Part shown: positions 1-7,894 of the stretch, piece after piece
How positions within the stretch are numbered: position 1 is the stretch's first letter
How the letters are laid out: every line of letters starts with the position of its first letter
DNA from: Gimesia sp.
Lineage (GTDB): Bacteria > Planctomycetota > Planctomycetia > Planctomycetales > Planctomycetaceae
Direction of reading: 5' to 3'
NCBI RefSeq assembly: GCF_040219335.1
Contig: NZ_JAVJSQ010000044.1
Coordinates: 145,935 to 209,934, forward strand
Length of the DNA stretch: 64,000 nucleotides
Notes under the pieces: generated by a model
Database searches by the model: none
Told to the model about the DNA's origin: nothing
What the model saw: only the letters and a program-made list of their open reading frames with translations
Translations under genes and position numbers: made by a program

Positions 1-199
1 CCGGTTGCATGGGATAATTCCCGGGTGGAATCGTGGATTCCGGCATAACGGTACCGGGAGGCATCTGATAAGGACCGGGCGCACCGTAGGGACCGGGATA
101 AGTTCCACCATACGGATACTGATGGTGAGGATAACAGCCGGTCGCAGCGCAGCATAACAGTGCGCACCAGCTGGCATTGATTAAAAATCGTCTCGACAT
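1..199 (-). CDS. Putative lipoprotein, Pro/Gly/Tyr-rich (3' end beyond window)
   Basis: An ATG on the minus strand at 199 opens a frame that stays open to the left edge (66 codons). An AAGGA ribosome site lies about 8 nt upstream. The protein begins MSRRFLINASWCALLCC and then AATGC, which fits a lipoprotein signal peptide with the lipobox cysteine near residue 22. After it comes a Tyr/Pro/Gly-rich stretch (YPHHQYPYGGTYPGPYG and onward), typical of low-complexity surface proteins. The C-terminal part is outside the window, so no domain can be named. It is divergent from the YkgJ-type gene at 566. Membrane anchoring is inferred from the signal sequence only. Confidence 0.7.
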   Translation of the reverse strand, partial: MSRRFLINASWCALLCCAATGCYPHHQYPYGGTYPGPYGAPGPYQMPPGTVMPESTIPPGNYPMQP

Positions 200-565
200 G
201 ATTGGGTCCTTAATGTTCCAAATGATTTCCCGGATGAGACTGGTGATCTGCAGGAAGGGAAAAACTTATGGACGGGGTACCTGCCGAAATTCAGATTTCG
301 GGTATTCTGTTTCACATACAGCGGGGATTGATGTGGCCGGTCTCTGCGGAAAGACCGAACAGAAATGATCTGATTGTTCAGCAAGCGAGCGGGATTTTAG
401 GGAATCTTGATTATGTGTCTATACCGAATCAGCGATTCTCAAGGTCCGTCTGTAAAAGTTGGCAAGAAAAATGGACCAGAGACTGACTTTGCGTTTCCCT
501 TTTGTAATCTTTACAATTAACGGTCCTGTTAAACTGTCTCACAATGTCCGTCTTAAAGATTCTTC
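200..565. other. Intergenic region between divergent genes
   Basis: This 366-nt stretch separates the lipoprotein gene (minus) from the YkgJ-type gene (plus) and should carry both promoters. I see no RNA gene and no convincing promoter match. A short inverted repeat (CGGTCT/AGACCG, around 338-357) is too weak to call. Short open frames here have no recognisable protein features. Confidence 0.5.
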
Positions 566-1840
566 ATGCCTGCTCCCTCATTAAAGCTGCCCACGATCCA
601 GAACTGGAACTGCCATAATTGTGGGGGATGTTGTAAGCAGCATCAGATTGAAATCACGCTGGAAGAAAAAGAACGGATCGACAAACAACGCTGGGATGAG
701 GATGATTCGATCCCAGGGGACAAGCCGGTGATCGTAAGACTGGGGATCTCACCGACCAGCCAACGCTACCGCCTGGCGCATCAGGAAGATGGCTCCTGTA
801 TCTTTCTGGATGAACGGGGCCTGTGCCGGATTCACGCCAAATTCGGTGAGCCCGCTAAGCCGCTGGCCTGCCAGGTTTATCCGTATGCCTTCCATCCAGC
901 AGGCAATGACATCGCCGTCAGTCTGCGTTTCAGTTGTCCTTCGGTCGTTGCGAACCTGGGTGAACGCATTGATCGGCAGGAACCCGCGATTCGAAAGATT
1001 GTCAACCAGGTGTTGCCCAAGCGGCATAAAGCTCCTCCCGCACCGCAATTGACGGCACGGGAAGCGGTGGGCTGGCCGGATACACTGAAAGCAGTTACCG
1101 CGCTCAGTCGTTTCTTCGCTGATCCGGAAGTCCCTGTGCAAACCAGTCTCTTGCGTGCACTGGGGTGGGGCGAGTTGATTGAACACGCGCGGTTTGAAGT
1201 TGTGCAGGGAGAACGCTTCACGGAATTTCTCGAATTGATTTCCCAGGCCGTGGATCAGGAACTGCCGGCTGATCTGGAGATCCCCCGCACGCCTCCCAGC
1301 AGGTTGGGGGGGATTCAGTTTCGTCTGCTGGCGGCACAGTACGCCCGCAAAGATACACATGCGGAAACAGCCAAGGGATTAGGCAGACGGTTATCGCTGC
1401 TGATGTCTGCATTGAAGTTTACTCGGGGCAGTGGCACCGTACCTCAACTGCAGGAACGTTTTCAACGTGTCCCTTTCGCAGCCCTGGAAGAACCATTTGG
1501 TTCGCTGCCTGCGGAGAGTCAGAAGTTATTCTCACGCTACTTTCGCGTCAAAATCCAGGGGTTGCATTTTCTGGGAGCAGCCTATTACGACATCCCGTTT
1601 GTGGAAGGTTTCTACCATCTGGCGCTGATGTTCCCCTCGATTCTCTGGATCGCACGCTGGATTGCAGCAGGAGAAGGGAGAACAGAACTTGTAGCGGAGG
1701 ATATTAATGAGGCGATGACGATTGCCGATCACCACCATGGATATTCACCGGTTTTCGGAATGCCTCACTTTCGCAGTCGGGTGAAAACATTATCACGCAC
1801 CGGCGACATCAAGAAACTCATCAGTTGGTATGGTCAGTAG
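566..1840 (+). CDS. YkgJ/FliB-type cysteine-cluster protein
   Basis: A 424-residue protein whose first third matches the YkgJ family (putative zinc- or iron-chelating, CxxCxxCC). Visible ligands are Cys16, Cys19, Cys22 and Cys23 in NCHNCGGCCKQ, then Cys78, Cys87 and Cys102 in the SCIFLDERGLCRIH and PLACQVYP segments, in the family's usual order. Many family members are about 100-250 residues; here about 280 further residues follow with no motif I recognise. They may resemble the C-terminal part of flagellin-methylase (FliB)-like proteins. The metal and the reaction are unknown. The ATG at 566 fits the cluster position. The 3' end overlaps the convergent DUF427 gene by 20 nt. Confidence 0.8.
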   Translation: MPAPSLKLPTIQNWNCHNCGGCCKQHQIEITLEEKERIDKQRWDEDDSIPGDKPVIVRLGISPTSQRYRLAHQEDGSCIFLDERGLCRIHAKFGEPAKPLACQVYPYAFHPAGNDIAVSLRFSCPSVVANLGERIDRQEPAIRKIVNQVLPKRHKAPPAPQLTAREAVGWPDTLKAVTALSRFFADPEVPVQTSLLRALGWGELIEHARFEVVQGERFTEFLELISQAVDQELPADLEIPRTPPSRLGGIQFRLLAAQYARKDTHAETAKGLGRRLSLLMSALKFTRGSGTVPQLQERFQRVPFAALEEPFGSLPAESQKLFSRYFRVKIQGLHFLGAAYYDIPFVEGFYHLALMFPSILWIARWIAAGEGRTELVAEDINEAMTIADHHHGYSPVFGMPHFRSRVKTLSRTGDIKKLISWYGQ

Positions 1841-2141
1841 AAGATGAAACGTCAGATTCGTTTGTCAGCTCGACCCCTTTCCAGAACGCAATCCGGTTTT
1901 TGAGCTGCCCGTATTCTTTTTCGGGGTTGAGATAATACCAGGCGGCATCCCGGTTTACCTTATCCTCCACGACGACATCGTAAAAGAAAGCTTTGCCTTT
2001 CTGGGGGCTGGTAGATGTAGAAGTGCTCTTCTTCAGAAAACGGGAGTTGACCGACTCAATGGGAAAGTAGACATCCCCATCCACCATCACGGTGTCATCG
2101 GACTCGACCAGGACAGCCTCATTCCAGATTGCTTTAGGCAC
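1821..2141 (-). CDS. DUF427 domain protein
   Basis: A 106-residue protein that is essentially one DUF427 domain: KAIWNEAVLVESDDTVMVDG, then YFPIESVN, then a KGKAFFYDVVV segment, then AAWYYLNP and the IAFWKGVE end, all in family order. The GTG at 2141 is preferred because a GAGGAG ribosome site lies just upstream and the domain begins right after it; a TTG at 2171 would add ten unrelated residues. DUF427 proteins are small beta-rich proteins of unknown function. The last 20 nt overlap the 3' end of the convergent YkgJ-type gene. Confidence 0.88.
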   Translation of the reverse strand: MPKAIWNEAVLVESDDTVMVDGDVYFPIESVNSRFLKKSTSTSTSPQKGKAFFYDVVVEDKVNRDAAWYYLNPEKEYGQLKNRIAFWKGVELTNESDVSSSTDHTN

Positions 2142-2341
2142 ACCGAACTCCTCATCGTTAAGTGATAACAATGGATTGACTAACGAAATGAGAATGGTCT
2201 ATTCAGTGAGGTTGCCCACATCTATCGTAGTCAAGTTGGCCCGGAATACTAACAAAAAAATGAAAAAATTATTCACCGGTCAGGTAGAAGTAAAAAACGC
2301 GATCCTGAACAGGCAGTGATTCAGAAAATGGGACAGGATGA

Positions 2342-2677
2342 TCAGAGACTGTCTGAGGCTTCGGGGGGCATCTGTCGGGGGCTGAAGGAAATGATTCCCA
2401 GTTCCCACTGTTTGCGTTTAAACATGTTTTCCGAGTTGAGAGTGTGGATGAACGTCGCATCCTGCCGCTGATAGGAAATCAACCCGCCATCCTCAAGTTC
2501 TACGATATGAATGATTTCCTGAGGATGAGCAGAGGGGTGCTGTTTGATTTCCACATCCTCTGACCCGATCAGTTCTTCCACTGAGAGCAGGGATTTACTT
2601 TGATTCAGCGTGAACCGCCCCTGGCTGTCTGGAATTTTTTCCCATTGATATCGTTCAAGTAAATCAGAGACTTTCAT
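2342..2677 (-). CDS. Hypothetical protein, 111 aa
   Basis: I do not recognise this family. The frame starts MKVSDLLERYQWEKIPDSQG and encodes a soluble, mildly acidic protein with no signal peptide, membrane segment or cysteine cluster. The middle (VELEDGGLISYQRQ) looks like alternating beta strands, so a small globular beta-rich fold is plausible. Codon use resembles the neighbours. It lies about 200 nt upstream of DUF427 on the same strand, too far to assume co-transcription. Confidence 0.6.
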   Translation of the reverse strand: MKVSDLLERYQWEKIPDSQGRFTLNQSKSLLSVEELIGSEDVEIKQHPSAHPQEIIHIVELEDGGLISYQRQDATFIHTLNSENMFKRKQWELGIISFSPRQMPPEASDSL

Positions 2678-2813
2678 ACGTGCACACTATAAATCTGAAT
2701 CGGGAATAATAAACGAAAACTTACAAATAGATGAGTCAAAAACCTGAGTCTACTGGCTGTTGTCGAAAATTGAAAGGATGCTGGCCTGCGTTTGATTCTC
2801 ACGCAGCGCGCAT

Positions 2814-2856
2814 AAAAAAATGATGTTTCCCTATGAAAGAGAGACACCATTTTTTT
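2814..2856 (-). terminator. Rho-independent terminator, probably bidirectional
   Basis: A run of seven A's opens a 16-bp imperfect stem (one mismatch, one G-U pair) with a loop near 2830-2840, closed by seven T's. Read on the minus strand it gives a hairpin followed by a U run, downstream of the CC-repeat gene that stops at 3031. The A-run/T-run symmetry means it could act on either strand. Confidence 0.75.
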
Positions 2857-2919
2857 CAATTTTTTATCGCAGTTCAATTCAGATTCGTTTGGTGAAGGAC
2901 GTTCTTTCTGGTGAAGTCC

Positions 2920-2945
2920 GTCCGAGGGAAGTGATTCCCTCGGAC
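2920..2945 (-). other. Perfect 11-bp hairpin in the 3' region of the CC-repeat gene
   Basis: GTCCGAGGGAA, loop GTGA, TTCCCTCGGAC forms a perfect 11-bp stem with a tetraloop, between the stop of the CC-repeat gene and the terminator at 2814-2856. No U run follows on the minus strand, so it is more likely an mRNA 3'-end stabiliser or processing structure than a terminator. Nothing else is visible in the 2678-3030 gap. Confidence 0.6.
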
Positions 2946-3030
2946 TTGACGTTCACGATTATTGAAGCTGCCCTTCGGACCTGATTAACCAATCCCTTAG
3001 TGCGGGGATTTCAGTTATTCTCAAATCTGA

Positions 3031-3543
3031 TTAGTTGCAGCAAGACTTGGGTGACGGAGCACAGCAAGTCGGCTTAGGAGCTGGTGCACAGCAGGTTGGA
3101 GCTGGAGCACAGCAAGACTTCTTAACTTTGCAGCAACGAACTTTGACTTTGCAGCAACGATCTTTGCAACGGTTGAACATTTTGCCGCAACGATCTTTGC
3201 AACCCCGCAGGAAGCCACCATTGAACAATTTCTTGTGTCCGCAGCAGCTGCTTTCGCAGGTGTTGCAGCAAGATTTTGGAGCTGGGGCACAGCAGGTCTT
3301 AGGAGCAGGTGCACAGCAAGTCTTTGGTGCAGGAGCACAGCAGGCCTTCGGTGCGGGAGCACAGCAGGTCTTAGGAGCAGGAGCACAGCAAGTTGGCTTG
3401 GGGGCACAGCATTTCTTAGGAGCAGGTGCACAGCAAGTAGGGGCAGGAGCACAGCATCCTTTACCCAGGAAGCCAGCAGCTTCAGCGGATACACCAGCAC
3501 AACAAACAACCGCTACAGCGGCAACGTAACTTAACAATTTCAT
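3031..3543 (-). CDS. Secreted cysteine/proline-repeat protein (CCAPAPK repeats)
   Basis: A 170-residue protein with a signal peptide (MKLLSYVAAVAVVCCAGVSA, predicted cleavage near AEA-AG). The mature chain is dominated by seven-residue CCAPAPK/T repeats, about nine in a first block and four in a second. Between them lies a basic segment with GCKDRC, NRCKDRCC and KVRCC. I count about 36 cysteines in the mature part, mostly as CC pairs. A related protein is encoded at 54119-54565. Planctomycete walls are described as protein-rich with high cysteine and proline, so a disulfide-crosslinked envelope role is a reasonable inference, but metal binding is also possible. The DNA has a 21-nt period, which creates misleading open frames on both strands. 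Confidence 0.85.
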   Translation of the reverse strand: MKLLSYVAAVAVVCCAGVSAEAAGFLGKGCCAPAPTCCAPAPKKCCAPKPTCCAPAPKTCCAPAPKACCAPAPKTCCAPAPKTCCAPAPKSCCNTCESSCCGHKKLFNGGFLRGCKDRCGKMFNRCKDRCCKVKVRCCKVKKSCCAPAPTCCAPAPKPTCCAPSPKSCCN

Positions 3544-4017
3544 TTAGGCAATCTCCAAGGATTCGCTTCGTGGACGGTCGTGAGGTACTCTTCTCGGTTT
3601 GGTTAGATGAGGTTTGCTAACTAACCGTGGAGTCCATAGCCTCACGTAATTAAAAAGGTAAACCTGCCTATTTTTTCGGCCAGATTCCGCGGAGAGTTAT
3701 TGAATAAACACAAAATTGTGGGGCCACCCCCCAAAGTGGGTCCTGAAGGGATACTTGTAACGATTATGACGGCATTCGATTCCGCAAAGGGTGTCACATA
3801 CGGTGTTTGGCTGATATTTATGACAAGTATACATCTGGTTCTTCTGCTCCAACTCACACTCCACAGCGGTAAGAACCAGAAAAAACTATCCGCGACCTGA
3901 TTCTGTGCCCCTGCTGTGAGTTGTATTCATCCCGTGCCTGTATACGATTGAAGAAGAGAGACAATCGGATCTGATGTGTGGTGTTTTGTGCAGATTGTTG
4001 ACTGGGATATTGATCTC
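3544..4017. other. Intergenic region with inverted repeat upstream of the CC-repeat gene
   Basis: A 474-nt gap between divergent genes. An imperfect inverted repeat (GGTTTGGTTAG near 3598 and CTAACTAACC near 3625) lies 55-90 nt upstream of the CC-repeat start and could be a regulator site or an mRNA leader structure. A C-rich stretch follows at 3720-3735. Small open frames here (for example a hydrophobic 66-codon frame near 3700) lack a ribosome site and are not called. Confidence 0.35.
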
Positions 4018-4431
4018 ATGAAAAACGTGTTTGTTCTTGAAGAGCGGGCACACCTGGTTTCGGAACTGCGCTGGCAGTTTGAAGGCCGGTCTGACTGGAA
4101 CATTACCGGGTTCTCTTCGGAGCAGGCCATGTTTCAACAGACGCTGCAGGAAGATCCTGGCTCCGTGCTGGTCATTCTCGATTTCAGCACAGGGAAAACG
4201 GTCTGTTTACAGTTCCTGCAGAGGCACCAGACGGCACGTTCCCGGTTTCCGGTGATGATCTTTTCACCGGATCCTCTGGAAAATCTGGAGTGGGCCTTAC
4301 GTGAACTGGGTGTATTTCATATACAGAGTGGAGAACTGGAGCCGGATCGCCTCGCCAAAATCTGTTGCTGGTATCTGGAACCGGATCCTCAAAAACGACA
4401 AACGGTCCTGCCAGAGACCGGCGTGACATAG
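4018..4431 (+). CDS. Degenerate receiver-like (CheY-fold) protein
   Basis: From the ATG at 4018 (preceded by GGGA) the frame gives 137 residues. The pattern resembles a response-regulator receiver domain: MKNVFVLEERAHLVSEL as strand 1/helix 1, VLVILDFS as strand 3 with an Asp at the phosphorylation position, FPVMIFSPD as strand 4, and GVFHIQSGEL as strand 5. The acidic pair after strand 1 and the strand-5 lysine are not where expected, so phosphorylation is doubtful. There is no output domain. It sits 110 nt before mrp on the same strand. The family assignment rests on secondary-structure pattern only. An earlier in-frame start at 3976 is less likely. Confidence 0.5.
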   Translation: MKNVFVLEERAHLVSELRWQFEGRSDWNITGFSSEQAMFQQTLQEDPGSVLVILDFSTGKTVCLQFLQRHQTARSRFPVMIFSPDPLENLEWALRELGVFHIQSGELEPDRLAKICCWYLEPDPQKRQTVLPETGVT

Positions 4432-4541
4432 TCTCGTCCAGAAGAAACGAACTGACGGTGATGGGCTCCCGTGATGGGGAAAGAATGCTTTGGTCCCGTT
4501 TCTGGAAGAAGTATTAAGTAATAGGAAAGTAATCTCAACTG

Positions 4542-5624
4542 ATGTCGAATACAGAATTCACTGAAGCAAACCTGCTGAAAAGTCTGACCGATCTGAAAGA
4601 TCCCGTGTTTGGTAAGTCCCTGACGGAAAGTGGTCTGTTAAAGTCAGTCCAGACAGGTGACGGCGGCCAGGTAGCGGTTCGGATTGAACTGCCCGTGCCT
4701 TCCTATCCACTACAATCAGAACTGACTGAGTCGATCAGCGGCACCATTCAGAAAGCATTCCCCGAATGTCAGTCTGTGGATGTGGAATATTCTACGAACA
4801 TCAGGGGAAAACAGTCGGGCGGTCGCCTGGGGCTGAAGGTGAAGAATGTCATCGCCGTCGGAGCTGGCAAAGGGGGCGTCGGCAAAAGCACGGTTGCTGC
4901 CAGCCTTGCTTATGGGTTGAAGCAGTTTGGTGCTAAAGTCGGTCTGGTGGATGCGGACGTCTACGGACCCAGTATTCCCCATCTGGTAGGAACCAGTGAA
5001 AAACCGATGGCGCAGGAGTTTCAGGGGAGAGAAGGTCAGACACTCACGCGAATCATTCCGGTGGAAGCGGACGGACTGAAAGTCATGTCGATGGCCTTTT
5101 TCGTCGAACCGGATCAGGCTGTGATCTGGCGGGGCCCGATGCTGCACAAGGCGATCACCCAGTTTCTTCAGGATACGGAATGGGGAGAACTCGATTATCT
5201 GATTATTGATATGCCGCCGGGAACCGGTGATGTTTCCTTAACGTTGTCTCAGTTGCTGGAACTGGCAGGTGCTGTCGTTGTCTGTACGCCGCAGCAGGTT
5301 GCTCTGCTGGATGCTGTTAAAGCAGTGCAGATGTTCCGGCAGGTTAAAATCCCCGTTTTGGGAATTGTCGAGAATATGTCGGGCGAAATCTTCGGACGGG
5401 GCGGTGCCAAAGCCCGTGGTGAAGAATTGCAGATTCCCTTCCTGGGCGAGATTCCGATGAACGCCGAGATTCGGGAAAAATCGGATGCCGGCCAGATTTC
5501 ACATCTCTTGACCGAAGAATTGGCTTCAACAGAACCATTGCTCAAAGTGGCCGAAGCGACTGCCATCGAAATTGCCCGCGAACTGCTGGAAAATCCAATC
5601 AAGCCTGCCATGGAGATTCTCTGA
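4542..5624 (+). CDS. mrp: Mrp/NBP35-type P-loop ATPase (iron-sulfur carrier family)
   Basis: A 360-residue Mrp/ApbC-like ATPase. Residues about 8-90 resemble the MIP18/DUF59 domain. The ATPase domain has the deviant Walker A GKGGVGKS (residues 109-116), then DADVYGPSIPHL and DMPPGTGDVSLT. In this family the segment after ENMS normally carries a CxxC that binds a bridging Fe-S cluster. Here the chain runs ENMSGEIFGRGG near residue 278, with the loop and both cysteines absent. It may therefore not hold a cluster in the usual way. The next gene is sufE, 100 nt downstream, which fits an Fe-S assembly setting. Confidence 0.9.
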   Translation: MSNTEFTEANLLKSLTDLKDPVFGKSLTESGLLKSVQTGDGGQVAVRIELPVPSYPLQSELTESISGTIQKAFPECQSVDVEYSTNIRGKQSGGRLGLKVKNVIAVGAGKGGVGKSTVAASLAYGLKQFGAKVGLVDADVYGPSIPHLVGTSEKPMAQEFQGREGQTLTRIIPVEADGLKVMSMAFFVEPDQAVIWRGPMLHKAITQFLQDTEWGELDYLIIDMPPGTGDVSLTLSQLLELAGAVVVCTPQQVALLDAVKAVQMFRQVKIPVLGIVENMSGEIFGRGGAKARGEELQIPFLGEIPMNAEIREKSDAGQISHLLTEELASTEPLLKVAEATAIEIARELLENPIKPAMEIL

Positions 5625-5724
5625 TCCCGCGTGATCGCAATCCGTGTTCTTCAGCCGCAGCGTTCTGAACTACATATTCACCCTGTGATCATATAGTATA
5701 GAATGAGAGAAAATATTGAATCCG

Positions 5725-6201
5725 ATGTCTGACAGACAGAATTCAGCCGTACAGAATACCGAAATGAATGAGAAAATAATCACCATTGATGAGTTGCTTG
5801 AGGAGTTTGATTTTCTTGGTGACTGGGAAGAGCGTTGCGACTTTCTGATCGATCTCGGTTTTGAACTGCCGCCGATGCCCGAGACTGAGAAAACCGAAGC
5901 CAACCGCGTGCACGGCTGTCAGAGTATGGTCTGGTTGACGACGGGCCTGCAGGAATCCGAGGGCCGCAAGGTGTTACGCATCAATGCAGACAGCGATGCC
6001 CTGATCGTCAAAGGTCTGATTGCGGTTCTGCTGGCGATCTATCAGAACCGGACGCCTGATGAAGTGCTTAAGATCGATGTGAAGGATTATTTCTCCCGTC
6101 TGCAACTGGATAAATATCTCAGCACGCAGCGCAAAAACGGGTTGATGGGCATGGTCGAACGGGTTCAACAGGAAGCCCGCGTGCTCGCCGAGCAGAACTA
6201 A
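5725..6201 (+). CDS. sufE: SufE-type sulfur acceptor for Fe-S cluster assembly
   Basis: A 158-residue SufE protein. SufE takes persulfide sulfur from a SufS-type cysteine desulfurase and passes it to the scaffold. The defining segment NRVHGCQSMVWL carries the sulfur-accepting cysteine (residue 65 from this start). The preceding DWEERCDFLIDLG segment and C-terminal helices also match, and length is slightly above the usual 140-150. ATG 5725 is chosen over an in-frame TTG at 5716. SufS and SufBCD are not in the window. The gene probably shares a transcript with mrp. Confidence 0.93.
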   Translation: MSDRQNSAVQNTEMNEKIITIDELLEEFDFLGDWEERCDFLIDLGFELPPMPETEKTEANRVHGCQSMVWLTTGLQESEGRKVLRINADSDALIVKGLIAVLLAIYQNRTPDEVLKIDVKDYFSRLQLDKYLSTQRKNGLMGMVERVQQEARVLAEQN

Positions 6202-6242
6202 GACGCTGCCCACCCGGTCTGCCGCTGATGTCAGCGGACTGT

Positions 6243-7586
6243 CTACTTTTGCGGTGGGAGTTCCAGTTTTTCAAAGCGGAGCTCAATCGGTGCTGCAGTG
6301 ATCAGGGTGGGGGCCAGGTAAGTAAACTGATCGGGGCGCGCAGTCGCCGGCAGTCCTATGAAACGATAGAGCACGCCAATTTTTCCTGTGCTCTCAAGAG
6401 TCGTCTGTGAAGAACCTTCGAGCCAGAATTTTTTCCCCTGTGCATCCTCCAGATAGGCCCGGTTGTGGTAAATCCAGGTGCGATGCGACTCAAATGCAGG
6501 CCCGCCATAATCGTAGCTCAGGGCGATTCGTACATTGAGATCCTGACTGTCGGGCAACTGCTTTCGCTCGACGTCGACGAGTTCGACCGACACGTTGCCC
6601 CGTCGACGGACTGCTCCCTGAGAAGTGGAGAGATCACGAAACGTAATCGGCAGGGTTTCTGCAGCCAGTTCCATTTCCAGATGACCATACACGCGAACCG
6701 CCTGTGGATGTTGTCCCCGCTCCAGAATCCACTGCATCGTGAAGTTCAGATTTTTGCCCCCCTCTCCCAGCGGGAGTTCATATTTCGCGCCGGGATTAAA
6801 AGGAGGCAGCCTGGTTCCCGTCGTTGCATCTGCTTGTAGTCTGCGGGCAGCATAACTCAAAAACAGCGGTCGTAAACGGGGTTCGACTTGGATTCGAAAT
6901 GTGATGCGGAGCAGATCCTGGTCCTCGCTTCCTGCCAGAGGACGCGTCTGCAGGCGTTCCGCTGTAATTCGGAAAGGCCCGTCATAACAGACTGCGGGAT
7001 CAGAGGCGGTCTTGGATTCTGATGAGGCACGCGGTTCGAAGTGGATTTGATCTCGAGGACCAATAATCTGATAGGTTACCGGCACCTTATGTGTTAATTC
7101 ATCAACGGCTTGCCAGAACGGTGTCGCGATAAAACGAACATCAATTTGCTGCTTCAGCTGTGATTCGGATAACCGGGTCCAGTCCAGCTGATTATCTGTC
7201 TGTTTCATGATCGTCTGCAGGATCCGTTGTAAAGAAAAACGCCCCTCTAGATTAACCAAGGAAGCTTTGATTGATTCCCGGGCCGCCTGTTTCTCGATCT
7301 GCAGTCGAATCCGCTGCAGCGCCTCGCGAACGGATGGGCTGGCGACCAGTTCGGGAGCCGGGAGCAGGTTCAATACCGGCTTCCCCAATTCAACCAGCGC
7401 CAGTTCGGCCCGCTGGCGCACCATTCGCTGATTATCATCCAGCTGGCGAACCAGTTCTTCTACCTGTTTTCTGTTTGTGGCTTGTTGTTCGCTGGCAGGA
7501 GACGCAGGGGGGGCAGACAGTGTGACAGACGTCAGACTCAATACAGCAGCAAGCAGGCATAAACCACTCATCAGGCCGTTGGTCAT
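6243..7586 (-). CDS. Secreted protein with HEAT-like N-terminal region
   Basis: From ATG 7586 the product is 447 residues. It starts with a hydrophobic segment (MSGLCLLAAVLSLTSVTLSA) that looks like a signal peptide. Next come helices resembling a HEAT-type repeat (VEELVRQLDDNQ, RAELALVELGK, VREALQRIRLQ), then a long beta-rich region of unknown type. The open frame extends 29 codons further upstream, but those residues are Cys/Tyr-rich and precede the signal peptide, so they are probably not translated. Periplasmic location is inferred. No catalytic motif is visible and no function is assigned. It is divergent from the DUF1570 gene. Confidence 0.75.
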   Translation of the reverse strand: MTNGLMSGLCLLAAVLSLTSVTLSAPPASPASEQQATNRKQVEELVRQLDDNQRMVRQRAELALVELGKPVLNLLPAPELVASPSVREALQRIRLQIEKQAARESIKASLVNLEGRFSLQRILQTIMKQTDNQLDWTRLSESQLKQQIDVRFIATPFWQAVDELTHKVPVTYQIIGPRDQIHFEPRASSESKTASDPAVCYDGPFRITAERLQTRPLAGSEDQDLLRITFRIQVEPRLRPLFLSYAARRLQADATTGTRLPPFNPGAKYELPLGEGGKNLNFTMQWILERGQHPQAVRVYGHLEMELAAETLPITFRDLSTSQGAVRRRGNVSVELVDVERKQLPDSQDLNVRIALSYDYGGPAFESHRTWIYHNRAYLEDAQGKKFWLEGSSQTTLESTGKIGVLYRFIGLPATARPDQFTYLAPTLITAAPIELRFEKLELPPQK

Positions 7587-7894
7587 GCAGGAATGGTACA
7601 CGGGGCTGCTTTCTATATAAGGGCAAGAGTAGAAGAGATCATAATAGTCATAGACGCATGGGCTACTCTTCATTGTAACTGTTGGTCGGATGGTGAAAAT
7701 CCCGGAAATTGAGATTCACCAGAACGAGTATCAGTTAAAACCGGTACCTTCCTTGCAGTTTGACAGCAACTTTGTACTCAGAGTCACTGATGTTGATTTT
7801 TCGCAGCCTGTCCCCCAGACAAGTATTATACTTTCAACAGGACGTTACTCATCACTCCCCCCGCCAGCCTGTCGTCTGACTTAAGGCCCGATTA
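7587..7894. other. Intergenic region between divergent secreted-protein genes
   Basis: This 308-nt gap should carry promoters for the HEAT-like gene (minus) and the DUF1570 gene (plus). A 64-codon open frame at 7690-7884 has no ribosome site and no recognisable features, so I do not call it. No RNA gene or clear operator is visible. Confidence 0.4.

Noticed and set aside
749..1360. 203-codon antisense frame inside the YkgJ-type gene
   Set aside because: The plus-strand frame holds the cysteine cluster; no feature supports the antisense frame.
3021..3529. Long repeat-rich frames on both strands over the CC-repeat gene
   Set aside because: They arise from the 21-nt DNA period; only the frame with signal peptide and CC repeats has the expected features.
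3700..3900. 66-codon hydrophobic frame in the gap before the receiver-like gene
   Set aside because: No ribosome site, and no conservation can be judged.
7690..7884. 64-codon frame in the divergent gap before DUF1570
   Set aside because: No ribosome site, composition unremarkable, overlaps the expected promoter area.
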